Of a DNA stretch of 64,000 nt, positions 54,770 to 64,000 are shown in pieces. Position 1 is the first letter of the stretch. Each line of letters begins with the position of its first letter. The notes beneath the pieces were generated by a model. It did no database searches. It was not told where the DNA came from and saw only the letters and a list, made by a program, of their open reading frames with translations. Both the position numbers and the translations under genes were made by a program. The stretch is from Methanolobus tindarius DSM 2278 (GTDB lineage Archaea > Halobacteriota > Methanosarcinia > Methanosarcinales > Methanosarcinaceae): assembly GCF_000504205.1 (NCBI RefSeq), contig NZ_AZAJ01000001.1:656879-720878 (forward strand), read 5' to 3'.

Positions 54770-55885
54770 ATGAACCCTATTATCCCGGAAGATGTTGTTG
54801 AACGTGCCAACCAGGGCAGAACCACAAAGGAAGACGCACTTTTTCTTTTAGAAGTGCCGCCGTTCAAGCTTTTTGAACTGGCAGACAGGTTGCGTCAGGA
54901 GACAGTAGGGGATACTGTAACCTATGTGGTAAACCGCAACATTAACTTCACTAACCGCTGTGTCGGAAACTGTGGGTTCTGTGCATTCTGCGATAATACC
55001 GGATATATCCTGGACATTCAGGAAATACTTGAGAAAGTAAAAGATGCCGAGAGCCAGGGAGCAACTGAAGTATGCATTCAGGGAGGACTCCTTCCAAATG
55101 TTGATATAAATTTCTATACGGATATAATAAGGGCTGTCAAGGCAGAATTCCCCCATATTCACACACATGCATTTTCCCCTATGGAAGTATACCATGCGGC
55201 AAAGAAAAGCAACATAAGTGTGGAAGAAGCACTTATGCGCCTGAAGGAAGCGGGACTTGACACAATGCCCGGAACTGCAGCAGAAATACTTTCTGACAGA
55301 GTGAGGAACATAATTTGCTCCAGTAAGCTCAAGACCGATGAATGGGTGAATGTTGTCACAAAAGCACACCAGACAGGAATAAACACAACTGCAACCATAA
55401 TGTACGGGCATGTTGAAACAATAGAGGAACGTATAGACCATATAATGCTCATCCGGGATATACAAAAGAAAACAGGTGGTTTTACAGAATTTGTCCCATT
55501 GACATTCATGCCATATAACAATAAGATTGGCAATGAAATGATTAAAGAGGGCAAATATGCAACCCCCGGAATACAGGATCTGCAATTATATGCACTTGCG
55601 CGCATTATTCTTAACACCCATATCGATAATATCCAGGCAAGCTGGGTTAAGCTTGGAAAAAAGCTAGCACAGGTAGCTCTGTTCTGCGGTGTAAACGACC
55701 TTGGCGGAACCCTCATGGAAGAGAAGATATCAGCTTCAGCAGGATCTACAACCGGACAATTCATGTCAGCGCAGGAACTTGAATGGTTCATCACATCTTC
55801 AGGAAGGCAACCATTGCAGAGAAATACAATATACAAACCAATTCTTAGCAATGAATCTGAAAAGATAGATCTTAAAGTAGCTTGA
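54770..55885 (+). CDS. cofH: FO synthase subunit 2 (CofH), radical SAM
   Basis: Couples a tyrosine-derived radical to ribitylaminouracil, the first of the two FO synthase steps. About 371 residues. Radical SAM Cys64, Cys68, Cys71 (RCVGNCGFC) and the segment ATEVCIQGGLLPN. I place the start at 54770 because the upstream part of the frame (from an ATG at 54713 overlapping the cofG stop) is not family-like and contains a TTTTAAATA sequence that looks like a TATA box about 30 bases upstream. The longer version cannot be excluded. Confidence 0.9.
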   Translation: MNPIIPEDVVERANQGRTTKEDALFLLEVPPFKLFELADRLRQETVGDTVTYVVNRNINFTNRCVGNCGFCAFCDNTGYILDIQEILEKVKDAESQGATEVCIQGGLLPNVDINFYTDIIRAVKAEFPHIHTHAFSPMEVYHAAKKSNISVEEALMRLKEAGLDTMPGTAAEILSDRVRNIICSSKLKTDEWVNVVTKAHQTGINTTATIMYGHVETIEERIDHIMLIRDIQKKTGGFTEFVPLTFMPYNNKIGNEMIKEGKYATPGIQDLQLYALARIILNTHIDNIQASWVKLGKKLAQVALFCGVNDLGGTLMEEKISASAGSTTGQFMSAQELEWFITSSGRQPLQRNTIYKPILSNESEKIDLKVA

Positions 55886-55945
55886 TTCTTAAAATGGATA
55901 ATTAATATGGCAGACCGCCGGAATAAGCATTTTATGAGGAAATAA

Positions 55946-56581
55946 ATGAAAGCATTGATACCTTATAAAAAGAAAAACGCCAAATCAAGGCTTTCACCTG
56001 CACTTACTTTAGAAGAACGTGAGGAATTCGTAGAACTCATGTTAAGGGACGTTGTTTCAAGTCTGAAAGAAGCAAGTATCAAAGAGATAGATGTACTTAC
56101 AACACCCGATAACGGCGTACCTAAAGACCTGGACGTTAATGTTGTTCTGAGTGAACACGACCTGAATGAAGCTATAAATGAATATCTGGAACAGGAAAAT
56201 AAGCCAATATTTATTATAATGGCAGATCTACCTATGGTAAGAGCATGCCATGTAAACGACATAGTTTCAAGAACAGAGGACGTTGTGATAGTACCCGGCA
56301 AAGGTGGGGGCACGAATGTCATTTTCATAAAAGACCCTTCAAATTACCATGTTAAATACTATGGATCCAGTTTCCTTAACCATTGCAATATAGCAAAAGC
56401 CAGAGGATGTTCAGTCTTTATATACGACTCATTCATGTTGAGCACTGACATTGACGAACCACATGATCTGGTAGAGATAATGCTTCATGGGCATGGAAAC
56501 TCACAAAAATATGTGAATGAAAGGTTTGATATGAAAACAGGCAAGGCCAGAGCAAAGATAAATGCTGCAGGCGATGCATAA
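55946..56581 (+). CDS. cofC: 2-phospho-L-lactate guanylyltransferase CofC
   Basis: Activates 2-phospholactate with GTP for transfer to FO in F420 synthesis. 211 residues with the nucleotidyltransferase pattern ALIPYKKKNAKSRLSPAL at the N-terminus, the acidic motif FIIMADLPMVRACHVNDI, and PGKGGGTNVIFI. Follows cofH by 60 bases in the same direction with GAGGAAATAA before its ATG. cofD and cofE are not in this window. Confidence 0.92.
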   Translation: MKALIPYKKKNAKSRLSPALTLEEREEFVELMLRDVVSSLKEASIKEIDVLTTPDNGVPKDLDVNVVLSEHDLNEAINEYLEQENKPIFIIMADLPMVRACHVNDIVSRTEDVVIVPGKGGGTNVIFIKDPSNYHVKYYGSSFLNHCNIAKARGCSVFIYDSFMLSTDIDEPHDLVEIMLHGHGNSQKYVNERFDMKTGKARAKINAAGDA

Positions 56582-56700
56582 ACCACATATATTCCTTTTA
56601 CTATATTGGATTCCCTGATTACTGGTTCGAATACGAGAATTAGAAAGATATATTTCCTTTTAAACTATTAGTGATAAATTATACAAATTTATAGGTGATA

Positions 56701-56877
56701 ATGGTGACCATCAACGTAAATAAATTCAAATGCGGTTACTGTGGGGCATGTGTAAGTGTATGTCCGGCTGGAGCACTTGAATTGGTTGAAACCTGGATAG
56801 AAGTAAATGAATTGTGTACTTCTTGCGGCATCTGTGCTAAAATATGCCCTGTTGGAGCTATTGAGGTGAAAAAGTGA
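56701..56877 (+). CDS. Ferredoxin 2[4Fe-4S], partner of the geranylgeranyl reductase
   Basis: 58-residue ferredoxin. Cluster ligands Cys11, 14, 17, 21 ([12 protein letters not shown]) and Cys39, 42, 45, 49 ([12 protein letters not shown]). Its last codons overlap the start of the reductase gene, so the two are made together. In Methanosarcina acetivorans a ferredoxin encoded next to the geranylgeranyl reductase is reported to supply its electrons. ATG at 56701 is adjacent to GGTGATA; a GTG just downstream is an alternative. Confidence 0.9.
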   Translation: MVTINVNKFKCGYCGACVSVCPAGALELVETWIEVNELCTSCGICAKICPVGAIEVKK

Positions 56878-58091
56878 AAAATGAATATGATGTTGTGGTC
56901 ATAGGTGCCGGTCCGGCAGGATCAATAGCTGCAAAAACAGCTGCATTAAAAGGCCTCAGTGTCTTATTGATTGAGAAAAGGCAGGAAATAGGCGATCCTG
57001 TAAGATGTGCTGAAGGAGTAAGTAAAGTCTGGCTCAGAAAGCACATAGAACCTGATCATCGCTGGATATGCGCAGACGTAAAAGGCTCACGTATCTACAC
57101 TCCTGACGGAACAATGATAGAAATGGCAGAAGAGATTGCAGGAGGGGAAGTCGGATACGTTCTTGAACGTAAGATATTTGACAGGGCCCTGGCCTACGAA
57201 GCCTCAAAAGCCGGCGCAGAAGTAAGAGTGAAGACAAGAGCTACTGACCTTATTATTGAAGATGATTTTGTGAAAGGTGTCAAAGTATCACATCTTGGAC
57301 AGTCATACGATATTAAAGCAAAAATAATTATTGGTGCAGACGGAGTCGAATCAAAAGTAGGAAGATGGGCAGGGATTGACACATCCCTTAAGCCAGTAGA
57401 TATTGAGACATGCGCACAGTACCTTATGAGCGGTACAAATATCGATCAGGATTATTGCTACTTCTATCTTGGAAATGAGATTGCACCTGCAGGCTATGTA
57501 TGGATTTTCCCTAAAGGAAATGGTATGGCCAACGTTGGCATAGGTATTCTTGGTAATAAATCCGGCAACGGAAAACATGCCATTGATTACCTGAATGATT
57601 TTGTGAATGACAAATACCCGGACGCAAAAATACTGGAGATTGATGTGGGCGGAGTACCTGTAAGTGGCAGCATTGAAAAGACAATTGTTAACGGATTAAT
57701 GCTTGTAGGTGATGCAGCAAGACAATCTGATCCAATTACAGGCGGCGGAATTATTAATGCAATGGAAGCAGGGAAAATTGCAGGCGAAGTTGCATATAAT
57801 GCCATATCAAAAGGTGATGTTTCAACTGACGCACTTAATGAGTATGAAGTCAGATGGAGAGAAACTATAGGTCGTGAGATAGACAACAGCCTGATAGTTA
57901 AGGATACATTTACAAAATTCAGTGACAAGGAACTTAACTCACTGGGACACTCCCTAAGAGGTGTCAATTTCTCAAGCATGAGTTTGCTTGATTTGCTTTA
58001 TGCTCTTTTCAAGGCAAACAAGAAACTTCTATGGGAGTTGAGAGTTCTTTTCAAAACTGTTGTCAAGTACGAACTTGACTTTGAAAAATAA
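56874..58091 (+). CDS. Geranylgeranyl reductase family flavoprotein (archaeal lipid saturation)
   Basis: Saturates the isoprenoid chains of archaeal lipids using FADH2 reduced through ferredoxin. 405 residues. FAD-binding [17 protein letters not shown] at the N-terminus, conserved CAEGVSKVW, and the second FAD site [25 protein letters not shown] start with GAGGTGAAAAA upstream, overlapping the ferredoxin stop by 4 bases. The other nearby ferredoxin-flavoprotein pair at 52.2 kb may act on a different isoprenoid. Confidence 0.92.
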   Translation: MKNEYDVVVIGAGPAGSIAAKTAALKGLSVLLIEKRQEIGDPVRCAEGVSKVWLRKHIEPDHRWICADVKGSRIYTPDGTMIEMAEEIAGGEVGYVLERKIFDRALAYEASKAGAEVRVKTRATDLIIEDDFVKGVKVSHLGQSYDIKAKIIIGADGVESKVGRWAGIDTSLKPVDIETCAQYLMSGTNIDQDYCYFYLGNEIAPAGYVWIFPKGNGMANVGIGILGNKSGNGKHAIDYLNDFVNDKYPDAKILEIDVGGVPVSGSIEKTIVNGLMLVGDAARQSDPITGGGIINAMEAGKIAGEVAYNAISKGDVSTDALNEYEVRWRETIGREIDNSLIVKDTFTKFSDKELNSLGHSLRGVNFSSMSLLDLLYALFKANKKLLWELRVLFKTVVKYELDFEK

Positions 58092-58117
58092 TAAAGTGAT
58101 ATTACAATCACTTTATT
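58090..58117. terminator. Bidirectional terminator between reductase and trkH
   Basis: Perfect 11-base stem AATAAAGTGAT / ATCACTTTATT (58090-58100 and 58107-58117) with loop ATTACA, starting within the reductase stop codon and followed by T-rich sequence on the plus strand. Suited to both converging genes. Confidence 0.6.
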
Positions 58118-58162
58118 CATTTATTTAATAATTATTTCAATACTATACCTATCTGTTTTATT

Positions 58163-59596
58163 TTACCTTCTCCAGAACTCAGGAGTAAGCATCACTATCA
58201 CAGTGAAAACCTCAAGTCTTCCAACCCACATATTGCCAATGAGCAATATTTTTCCAATGAATGGAACGACATCAAAATTGGCCATCGGACCTACAAGATT
58301 GAATCCCGGACCTATATTACCCAGTGTTGCAATTGATGCAGTGATAGAACTGACAATATCCATCCCCATTAGAGAAAGAAGACCGGTAGATACTGCAAAT
58401 ATCATAAAATAAATAACTACAAAAGAGACAATTGCCTGCATTACATCATCAGGAACTGTTTTGTTGTTAAATTTTATAGGCTGGACAGCTCTGGGATGAA
58501 TTGATTTGAAAAGAGCACGCTGTGCGTATTTAAGTAGAAGAAGGAACCTTACAACTTTAATACCGCCTGATGTCGAGCCTGCACAACCACCTATGAACAT
58601 TACCGCAAGCAATACAATCTTTGCAGAATCAGTCCATAAATTGAAATCCACAGTTGCAAACCCTGTTGTAGTCATGATGGAAACCACCTGAAAAACCGCA
58701 TACCTGAATGATGTAAACACAGTTTCACCCATATCTTTCCAGAGACTGAAAGTGAGGATTGCAGTTGCAATGAGAGTAACTGCAGCATAGAACTTGAACT
58801 CATCATCTTTTACAAGGCTCTTCCTGTCAGTGTATAATGTGCGGTAGTGAAGCGCAAAGTTAGCTCCGGAAATAAACATAAAAAGCGTGATGATACCTTC
58901 TATAAGAGGACTGTTAAATGCAGCGATACTCAGACCATATGGAGAAAAGCCGCCACATGCCATTGTTGTAAAAGTATGAGTTAATGCGTCATAAAAAGAC
59001 ATTCCTGCAAGCAACAGAGCAATAACTTCCAGCAAAGAGATAGAACAATAAACAAGCCAGAGGATTTTTGCAGTCTCCCTGATTCTTGGTTTGATCTTGT
59101 CCTCTGTAGGACCAGGAGCCTCAGCCCTGAACAACTGCCTTCCGGCAACACCAAGTTTTGGAAGAATGGCAATGAAAAGCATGATAATACCCATACCACC
59201 AAGCCACTGTGTCAGGCTACGCCAGAAAAGTATGCTTCGGGAATGAGCTTCAATATCAAGAAGAACTGTTGCCCCGGTTGTTGTAAAACCGGACATTGAT
59301 TCAAAAATTGCGTTAATAGGACTTATACCATCAAGCATGAAAGGAATAGAACCGAATATGGCGGCTGCAAGCCAGCCAAGCGCAACAATGGCAAAACCTT
59401 CCCTGGTTTTCCATTCTTCCGAGGATTTATAACGTGCAGAAAGTAAAATACCAGTAAAACCGGTAATTACTACTGCAACCAGAAATGGATAGGGGGAATC
59501 ACCATAGTAGATTGCCACCAGTAAAGGAAGGATCATTATGGCGCCCAGAAACCTGAGAAGGCCGCCTAAAACATTCAATATGACTTCGTACTTCAA
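58163..59596 (-). CDS. trkH: Trk potassium uptake channel subunit TrkH
   Basis: Membrane K+ channel subunit, 477 residues, with about ten to twelve helices and four pore repeats; selectivity-filter-like segments are TTTGATVL, FTTMACGGFSPYG, STSGGIKVV and TLGNIGPGFNLVGP. Partner of TrkA, whose gene is upstream. TTG start with GGGGTG about 6 bases before. Probably shares a transcript with trkA (19 bases apart). Confidence 0.93.
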   Translation of the reverse strand: MKYEVILNVLGGLLRFLGAIMILPLLVAIYYGDSPYPFLVAVVITGFTGILLSARYKSSEEWKTREGFAIVALGWLAAAIFGSIPFMLDGISPINAIFESMSGFTTTGATVLLDIEAHSRSILFWRSLTQWLGGMGIIMLFIAILPKLGVAGRQLFRAEAPGPTEDKIKPRIRETAKILWLVYCSISLLEVIALLLAGMSFYDALTHTFTTMACGGFSPYGLSIAAFNSPLIEGIITLFMFISGANFALHYRTLYTDRKSLVKDDEFKFYAAVTLIATAILTFSLWKDMGETVFTSFRYAVFQVVSIMTTTGFATVDFNLWTDSAKIVLLAVMFIGGCAGSTSGGIKVVRFLLLLKYAQRALFKSIHPRAVQPIKFNNKTVPDDVMQAIVSFVVIYFMIFAVSTGLLSLMGMDIVSSITASIATLGNIGPGFNLVGPMANFDVVPFIGKILLIGNMWVGRLEVFTVIVMLTPEFWRR

Positions 59597-59615
59597 GAAT
59601 ACACCCCTTCATGAA

Positions 59616-60950
59616 CTACTTAAAAAGTTTTTCAACTTCAGCATTTGCAGACTGGAGACTGAAGACTACTACACGATCTCCTTCCTCAATGACATATTCA
59701 CCACGAGGAACAACTGTATTTCCATTGTGGACTACCATGCTGATAATTGCACCCGAGGGGAATTTTACATTTTTAAGAGGTTTGCCTACTATCTTTGACT
59801 TCTTTGAAGTGGTATACTCTACAATTTCGGCCTTTTCACCTTCAATTGTAGTTATTGACTCAATTCCCTGACCAAAAGTCAGCTTCAGAACTTCATTAAC
59901 AGTTGCCTGCCTTGGACTTACCGCACTGTCAACACCCACCATTTCAAATAGAGAAACATAATCTGAGCGGTCAGATCTGGCAATAACTTTTTTCACGCCT
60001 AGCTGTTTAGCAAGCAACGAGCACAAGAGGTTCTTTTCATCACTATTTGTCACAGATATGACAACATCCATTTCGGAAACATCTTCTTCCTTCAAGAGGT
60101 TGATATCTGTTCCGTCACCATTAAGGACAAGTACATCAGGCAGCTCCTCTGCAATAGCAAGAGATCGCTCTTTATTAGATTCAATGATTTTCAAGTCGAA
60201 TTCATTATTTGCTACCATTTTTGCAAGATAGAAACCAACTATACCGCCGCCAATAATCAGTACTTTACTTCGTTTACCTGTTTTTTCACCGAAAAGGTCA
60301 CGTACCTCTTTCATAGCAGCAGGTTTACCGATAACAACTATGTGATCGTTATTTTCTATTATGTCCTCACCATGAGGAATAATAACTTCAGTATCCCTGA
60401 AAAGAGCACTTACTATGCAACAATTTGCAAGATGGAGATCCTGCATCTGTTTACCAACAATTTTATGATCATGTGGAACCACAAATTCCATCATTTCAAC
60501 CTTACCATCAGCAAAAAGTTCTGCATCAATCGCAGAAGGAATAGCAAGTATCTCTGCAACTTCTGATGCAAGAGCTAATTCGGGACAAACCATAATGTCA
60601 ATTCCAATCTTAGGTCTTTTAGCCACAGGTTTGTCAATATAATCAGGATTACTTACCCTTGCAACTGTTTTTAATTTTGTATTATCGTTAACAGTAAGCT
60701 TAGAAGCCATGCATGCAACAATGTTTACCTCATCAGAACCTGTTACGGCAACCAGAAGGCCTGCATTTTCAAGGGCATCATGGAGAATAGAAACGTTAGC
60801 ACCATTTCCATGGATAACATGAACATCAAGTTCATCTGCACGGGCACATGCTTCCTCATTCTGGTCAACTACCACAACATCGTTTGTCTGGTAGAGAGCC
60901 TTAGCAATGTGATAACCGACTTCACCAGCACCAATAATTACGATCTTCAT
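59616..60950 (-). CDS. trkA: Trk potassium uptake regulator TrkA
   Basis: Cytosolic NAD(H)-binding gate of the Trk channel, 444 residues in two tandem RCK halves. Dinucleotide-binding starts are IVIIGAGEVGYHIAKAL and VLIIGGGIVGFYLAKMV, each followed by a RCK_C domain (FVVPHDHKIVGKQMQDL and EYTTSKKSKIVGKPLKN). Full length. ATG with GAAGGT upstream. Confidence 0.95.
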   Translation of the reverse strand: MKIVIIGAGEVGYHIAKALYQTNDVVVVDQNEEACARADELDVHVIHGNGANVSILHDALENAGLLVAVTGSDEVNIVACMASKLTVNDNTKLKTVARVSNPDYIDKPVAKRPKIGIDIMVCPELALASEVAEILAIPSAIDAELFADGKVEMMEFVVPHDHKIVGKQMQDLHLANCCIVSALFRDTEVIIPHGEDIIENNDHIVVIGKPAAMKEVRDLFGEKTGKRSKVLIIGGGIVGFYLAKMVANNEFDLKIIESNKERSLAIAEELPDVLVLNGDGTDINLLKEEDVSEMDVVISVTNSDEKNLLCSLLAKQLGVKKVIARSDRSDYVSLFEMVGVDSAVSPRQATVNEVLKLTFGQGIESITTIEGEKAEIVEYTTSKKSKIVGKPLKNVKFPSGAIISMVVHNGNTVVPRGEYVIEEGDRVVVFSLQSANAEVEKLFK

Positions 60951-61024
60951 AATAATACCTTCAAAAGGTCATAAATACGATATTCGTTGATACGAAAAAC
61001 AAAACCGCATAATATGGTTATTGC

Positions 61025-61034
61025 TTTTTATATC
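61025..61034 (-). promoter_or_regulatory. Putative TATA box for trkA-trkH
   Basis: On the minus strand GATATAAAAA, about 75 bases before the trkA ATG. A short inverted repeat TTCGT-TGAT-ACGAA lies between it and the gene (around 60982-60998) and might be an operator. Pattern-based. Confidence 0.35.
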
Positions 61035-61119
61035 TTACCACACAACTGGCGAGACAATATAAATAGATGTCCTAAAAAAAGATTTATAAAAATAAAATAT
61101 GAAAGAAAATGAGAAGGGA

Positions 61120-62298
61120 CTATGCCCCTGCTTCAAAAGCACCCTTTACTTTTTCAAAGATACCTTTGCCACCTTTAGTAGCCTTTACGTCAGGGCCACC
61201 GTCAAGCTCCTGAAGCTTTTTGAAGAGCTCCTTCTGCTCGTTTGAAAGCTTGGTAGGCGTCTTAACGATGATCTTTACAAGCTGGTCACCATGTGAGTGT
61301 CCATGAAGATGAGGCATACCTTTTCCCTTCAGACGAAGTATGGAATGGGTCTGTGTCCCTGGCTTGATGTTCATTTTCACTTTACCATGAAGGGTAGGAA
61401 CCATTACATCCCCACCAAGTGCCGCAGTTGCAAAGGATATTGCCTGTTCATAGACAATATCATCACCCATACGCTGGAACTTGTCATGAGGCTCCACATG
61501 AATGACAACGTAGAGGTCACCTGATGGTGCACCAGGACTGCCTTCCTCTCCTTCGCCCCTTACTTTCAGGCGAAGTCCATTATCAGCACCCTTTGGAACT
61601 TTTACAGATATCTTGCGGACCTTCTTCATCTTACCTGTGCCCTTACAGGCAGGGCAAGGATCATCAATTATTTCCCCTCGTCCATGACATGCATTACAGG
61701 TACTTGTTGACATGAATGTACCAAAAGGCGTCTTACGTGCCTGAGTCATCTGGCCGGAACCATGACATGTCGGACAGGTCTTTGGACTTGTGCCTGCCTT
61801 GGCACCAGTTCCATTACAGGATTCACAGTTTTCTGCGCGGGGAACATTAATGGTAGTGTCAACACCTTCAGCAGCCTGTTCTAAAGTGATTCCCAGATCG
61901 TAACGAAGGTCAGAACCTCGTGTTGGTCCCTGTCTTCTCTGACCACCACCAAAGCCGCTGAAACCACCAAAGCCACCAAAGCCGCCGCCGAATATACCTC
62001 CAAGTATATCGCCAAGATCTGCAAAGTCTCCGAAGTCTGCATTTCTGAAAATATCTTCCTGACTATAGCGGCCATCAATACCTGCATGACCAAACCTGTC
62101 ATACTGTTCCCTCTTCTCTGCATCGGAAAGTACAGCATAGGCTTCAGATATCTCCTTGAATGTCTCTTCGGCACCTTCTTCCTTATTCTTGTCCGGATGA
62201 TATTTCATTGCAAGCTTTCTGTAAGCTTTCTTAATCTCGGACTCAGTGGCATCCTTGGATATACCTAATATTTCGTAATAATCGCGTTGGGTGGACAT
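61120..62298 (-). CDS. dnaJ: Chaperone DnaJ (type I)
   Basis: Cochaperone that stimulates DnaK ATPase. 392 residues. Order: J domain with HPD (KYHPDKN), Gly/Phe-rich region ([19 protein letters not shown]), four CxxCxGxG zinc motifs ([32 protein letters not shown]), and C-terminal substrate domains. AGGAATCATCC precedes the ATG. Follows dnaK in the same direction, separated by 112 bases with a strong hairpin. Confidence 0.95.
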   Translation of the reverse strand: MSTQRDYYEILGISKDATESEIKKAYRKLAMKYHPDKNKEEGAEETFKEISEAYAVLSDAEKREQYDRFGHAGIDGRYSQEDIFRNADFGDFADLGDILGGIFGGGFGGFGGFSGFGGGQRRQGPTRGSDLRYDLGITLEQAAEGVDTTINVPRAENCESCNGTGAKAGTSPKTCPTCHGSGQMTQARKTPFGTFMSTSTCNACHGRGEIIDDPCPACKGTGKMKKVRKISVKVPKGADNGLRLKVRGEGEEGSPGAPSGDLYVVIHVEPHDKFQRMGDDIVYEQAISFATAALGGDVMVPTLHGKVKMNIKPGTQTHSILRLKGKGMPHLHGHSHGDQLVKIIVKTPTKLSNEQKELFKKLQELDGGPDVKATKGGKGIFEKVKGAFEAGA

Positions 62299-62359
62299 GG
62301 ATGATTCCTGTTATATATGTAATATTATAATGATATGATTTATTTTAAAATTAAAGGTA

Positions 62360-62389
62360 GTAAGATACTTTCAGATTAAAGTATCTTAC
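62360..62389. terminator. Long hairpin between dnaK and dnaJ
   Basis: Perfect 12-base stem GTAAGATACTTT / AAAGTATCTTAC (62360-62371 and 62378-62389) with loop CAGATT. On the minus strand it is followed by a T-rich stretch. It could be a terminator for dnaK, a partial attenuator within the operon, or an RNA processing site. Confidence 0.6.
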
Positions 62390-62410
62390 CCGACTTAATC
62401 CATGTTTTGA

Positions 62411-64000
62411 TTACTTGTCATCATCGACTACTTCGTAGTCTGCATCCATAATGGTATCGTCACCAGAGTCCGAAGATCCTTCTGTATCTTCTGCGGCGGA
62501 TGCTGCAGCTGAAGCTTCCTCCTGTGCCTTCTGGTACATTGCAGCAGATACATCATATACAGCAGTCTGAAGTTCCTCCGTTTTTGCCTTGATGTCCTCA
62601 ATGTCATCAGCTTCAAGAGCAGTCTTAAGAGCAGCAATTGCAGCTTCTATCTTTGACTTCTGATCATCGGTTGCGACATCTCCTGCTTCCTCAAGGGTCT
62701 TTTCGGCAGCGTTTACAAGGGATTCTGCTGTGTTCTTGACCTCAACTTCTTCCTTGCGCTTCTTGTCCTCTTCAGCATGCATTTCCGCATCCTTGACCAT
62801 CTGGTCGATCTCCTCATCTGTAAGACCGCCTGGCTTCTGGATGGAAATGGACTGTTCCTTACCGGTTCCCTTATCCTTTGCATTTACGTGGAGAATACCG
62901 TTTGCATCTATGTCAAATGTAACCTCGATCTGTGGGATTCCCCTTGGTGCTGGAGGTATACCGTCAAGTGTGAACCTGCCCAGGGACTTGTTACCTGAAG
63001 CAACACCTCTCTCACCCTGAAGTACGTGGATCTCTACAGATGGCTGATTGTCAGCTGCTGTTGAGAAGACCTGGCTCTTCTTGGTCGGGATGGTTGTGTT
63101 CCTGTCAATCAGAGGGGTTGAAACTCCTCCTAGTGTCTCGATACCAAGTGTCAGTGGTGTGACATCAAGCAGAAGTACATCGTGGACTTCACCACCAAGT
63201 ACACCAGCCTGTATTGCTGCACCGACTGCTACAGCCTCATCAGGATTGATGTTCTTGTATGGGTCCTTTCCTGCTGCCTTCTTTACAAGCTCAGTTACCG
63301 CAGGCATCCTTGTAGAACCTCCTACAAGAAGTACCCTGTCAATATCAGATGAAGATACCTTTGCATCCTTCATTGCCTGATTTACAGCCACAAGAGTCTT
63401 GTCAAGCAGGTCAGCAGTCATCTTCTCAAACTGTGCCCTTGTAAGGTCAATGTCAATGTGCTTTGGCTGACCATTTGCATCTGCAGTAATGAACGGGAGG
63501 TTGATGTTAGTGGATGTTACACCGGAAAGCTCAATCTTTGCCTTCTCTGCTGCATCCTTCAAACGCTGGAGTGCTGCCTTATCCTTGGAAAGGTCAATAC
63601 CTTCTGCCTTCTTGAATTCCTCTACAAGGTAGTCAACAATCCTCTGATCGAAGTCATCGCCACCAAGGTGTGTGTCTCCTGCGGTTGAGAGAACTTCAAA
63701 TACTCCGCCACCGAGCTCAAGAATGGATACATCAAAAGTACCTCCTCCAAGGTCATAGATGAGGATCTTGTGGTCTTCCTCGTCCTTGTCAAGACCATAT
63801 GCAAGTGACGCTGCGGTTGGCTCGTTGATAATTCTCATTACCTCGAGACCTGCAATTGTACCGGCATCCTTTGTTGCCTGTCTCTGAGAGTCGTTGAAGT
63901 ATGCAGGCACTGTGATTACTGCCTGTGTGATTGTCTCACCAAGATAAGATTCCGCATCTTCCTTCAGCTTGCGCAGGATCATTGCAGAAACTTCCTGAGG
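62411..64000 (-). CDS. dnaK: Chaperone DnaK/Hsp70 (partial, N-terminal end beyond window)
   Basis: Open at the right edge; 530 codons visible, about 85% of the protein. Visible landmarks: [33 protein letters not shown]-type segment (here [19 protein letters not shown]), the [17 protein letters not shown] phosphate motif, [27 protein letters not shown] in the linker, and a C-terminal lid that ends in the acidic EVVDDDK typical of DnaK. The missing part is the first ATPase lobe. Confidence 0.95.
   Translation of the reverse strand, partial: PQEVSAMILRKLKEDAESYLGETITQAVITVPAYFNDSQRQATKDAGTIAGLEVMRIINEPTAASLAYGLDKDEEDHKILIYDLGGGTFDVSILELGGGVFEVLSTAGDTHLGGDDFDQRIVDYLVEEFKKAEGIDLSKDKAALQRLKDAAEKAKIELSGVTSTNINLPFITADANGQPKHIDIDLTRAQFEKMTADLLDKTLVAVNQAMKDAKVSSSDIDRVLLVGGSTRMPAVTELVKKAAGKDPYKNINPDEAVAVGAAIQAGVLGGEVHDVLLLDVTPLTLGIETLGGVSTPLIDRNTTIPTKKSQVFSTAADNQPSVEIHVLQGERGVASGNKSLGRFTLDGIPPAPRGIPQIEVTFDIDANGILHVNAKDKGTGKEQSISIQKPGGLTDEEIDQMVKDAEMHAEEDKKRKEEVEVKNTAESLVNAAEKTLEEAGDVATDDQKSKIEAAIAALKTALEADDIEDIKAKTEELQTAVYDVSAAMYQKAQEEASAAASAAEDTEGSSDSGDDTIMDADYEVVDDDK

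Noticed and set aside
54848-55585. Open frame of 245 codons on the minus strand over cofH
   Set aside because: Antisense to a radical SAM gene with clear motifs; protein is Cys/His/Tyr-rich without known pattern.
56615-56645. TTCGAAT sequence that resembles a tRNA T-loop
   Set aside because: The flanking bases do not form a T-stem or acceptor stem, and no anticodon arm can be drawn upstream.

Overview
The window comes from a methanogenic archaeon of the order Methanosarcinales, most like a methylotrophic genus such as Methanolobus. The evidence is a complete F420H2:methanophenazine oxidoreductase operon (fpoA to fpoO), coenzyme F420 genes (cofG, cofH, cofC), a probable tetrahydrosarcinapterin glutamate ligase, archaeosine-precursor synthesis (queC), a geranylgeranyl reductase with its own ferredoxin, a PEF-CTERM surface protein, and archaeal Shine-Dalgarno sites (GGTGA/GGAGG) and TATA boxes. 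The genus is an inference. I saw no rRNA, tRNA, CRISPR array, insertion sequence or prophage.

Layout. 0-2.1 kb (minus): DUF366 protein (cut by the window edge), queC, and a PKD-domain surface protein. 2.3-5.9 kb: a YyaL-type thioredoxin-fold protein and a PaaK/F390-synthetase-like adenylating enzyme. 5.9-9.0 kb (minus): a small membrane protein, a KaiC/RAD55-like ATPase, and a receiver-PAS-PAS-DUF835 protein. 9.4-17 kb: a methyltransferase, a five-gene peptide/nickel-type ABC importer and an MFS transporter. 17-21.6 kb: DUF434 protein, mptN-like ligase, pth2, a transglutaminase-like lipoprotein and truD. 21.7-24.2 kb (minus): pyrG, a two-helix membrane-anchored protein and a Trm112 protein. 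24.4 kb: a nucleoside-recognition (GATE) membrane protein.

25.6-38.1 kb is the most unusual part. It is a bacterial-type chemotaxis operon: cheY, cheB, cheA, four CheC paralogues with different losses in their phosphatase motifs, cheR, cheD, a membrane-anchored DUF835 protein and an FtsA/PilM-like actin-fold protein of 706 residues with a beta-grasp-like repeat tail. A tandem pair of unrecognised Cys/His proteins follows. No cheW, receptor or archaellum gene is present. A GntP-type permease follows at 38.5 kb.

39.9-50.1 kb (minus) is fpoABCDHIJJKLMNO, which oxidises F420H2 and reduces methanophenazine while exporting protons (FpoF, the input subunit, is not here). Upstream lie a double zinc-ribbon protein, a possible DUF22 protein and an Lrp/AsnC regulator. 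52.2-58.1 kb holds two ferredoxin-flavoprotein pairs on either side of cofG-cofH-cofC, the genes that make the deazaflavin used by Fpo. 58.2-61 kb (minus) is the trkA-trkH potassium uptake pair. The window ends in dnaJ and a dnaK cut by the right edge.

Several starts are non-AUG (GTG and TTG). An ATT start for queC and a CTG start for the Trm112 protein are the best fit to Shine-Dalgarno spacing and to the families' N-termini. Functions are read from motifs and remembered family features; no database search was run.
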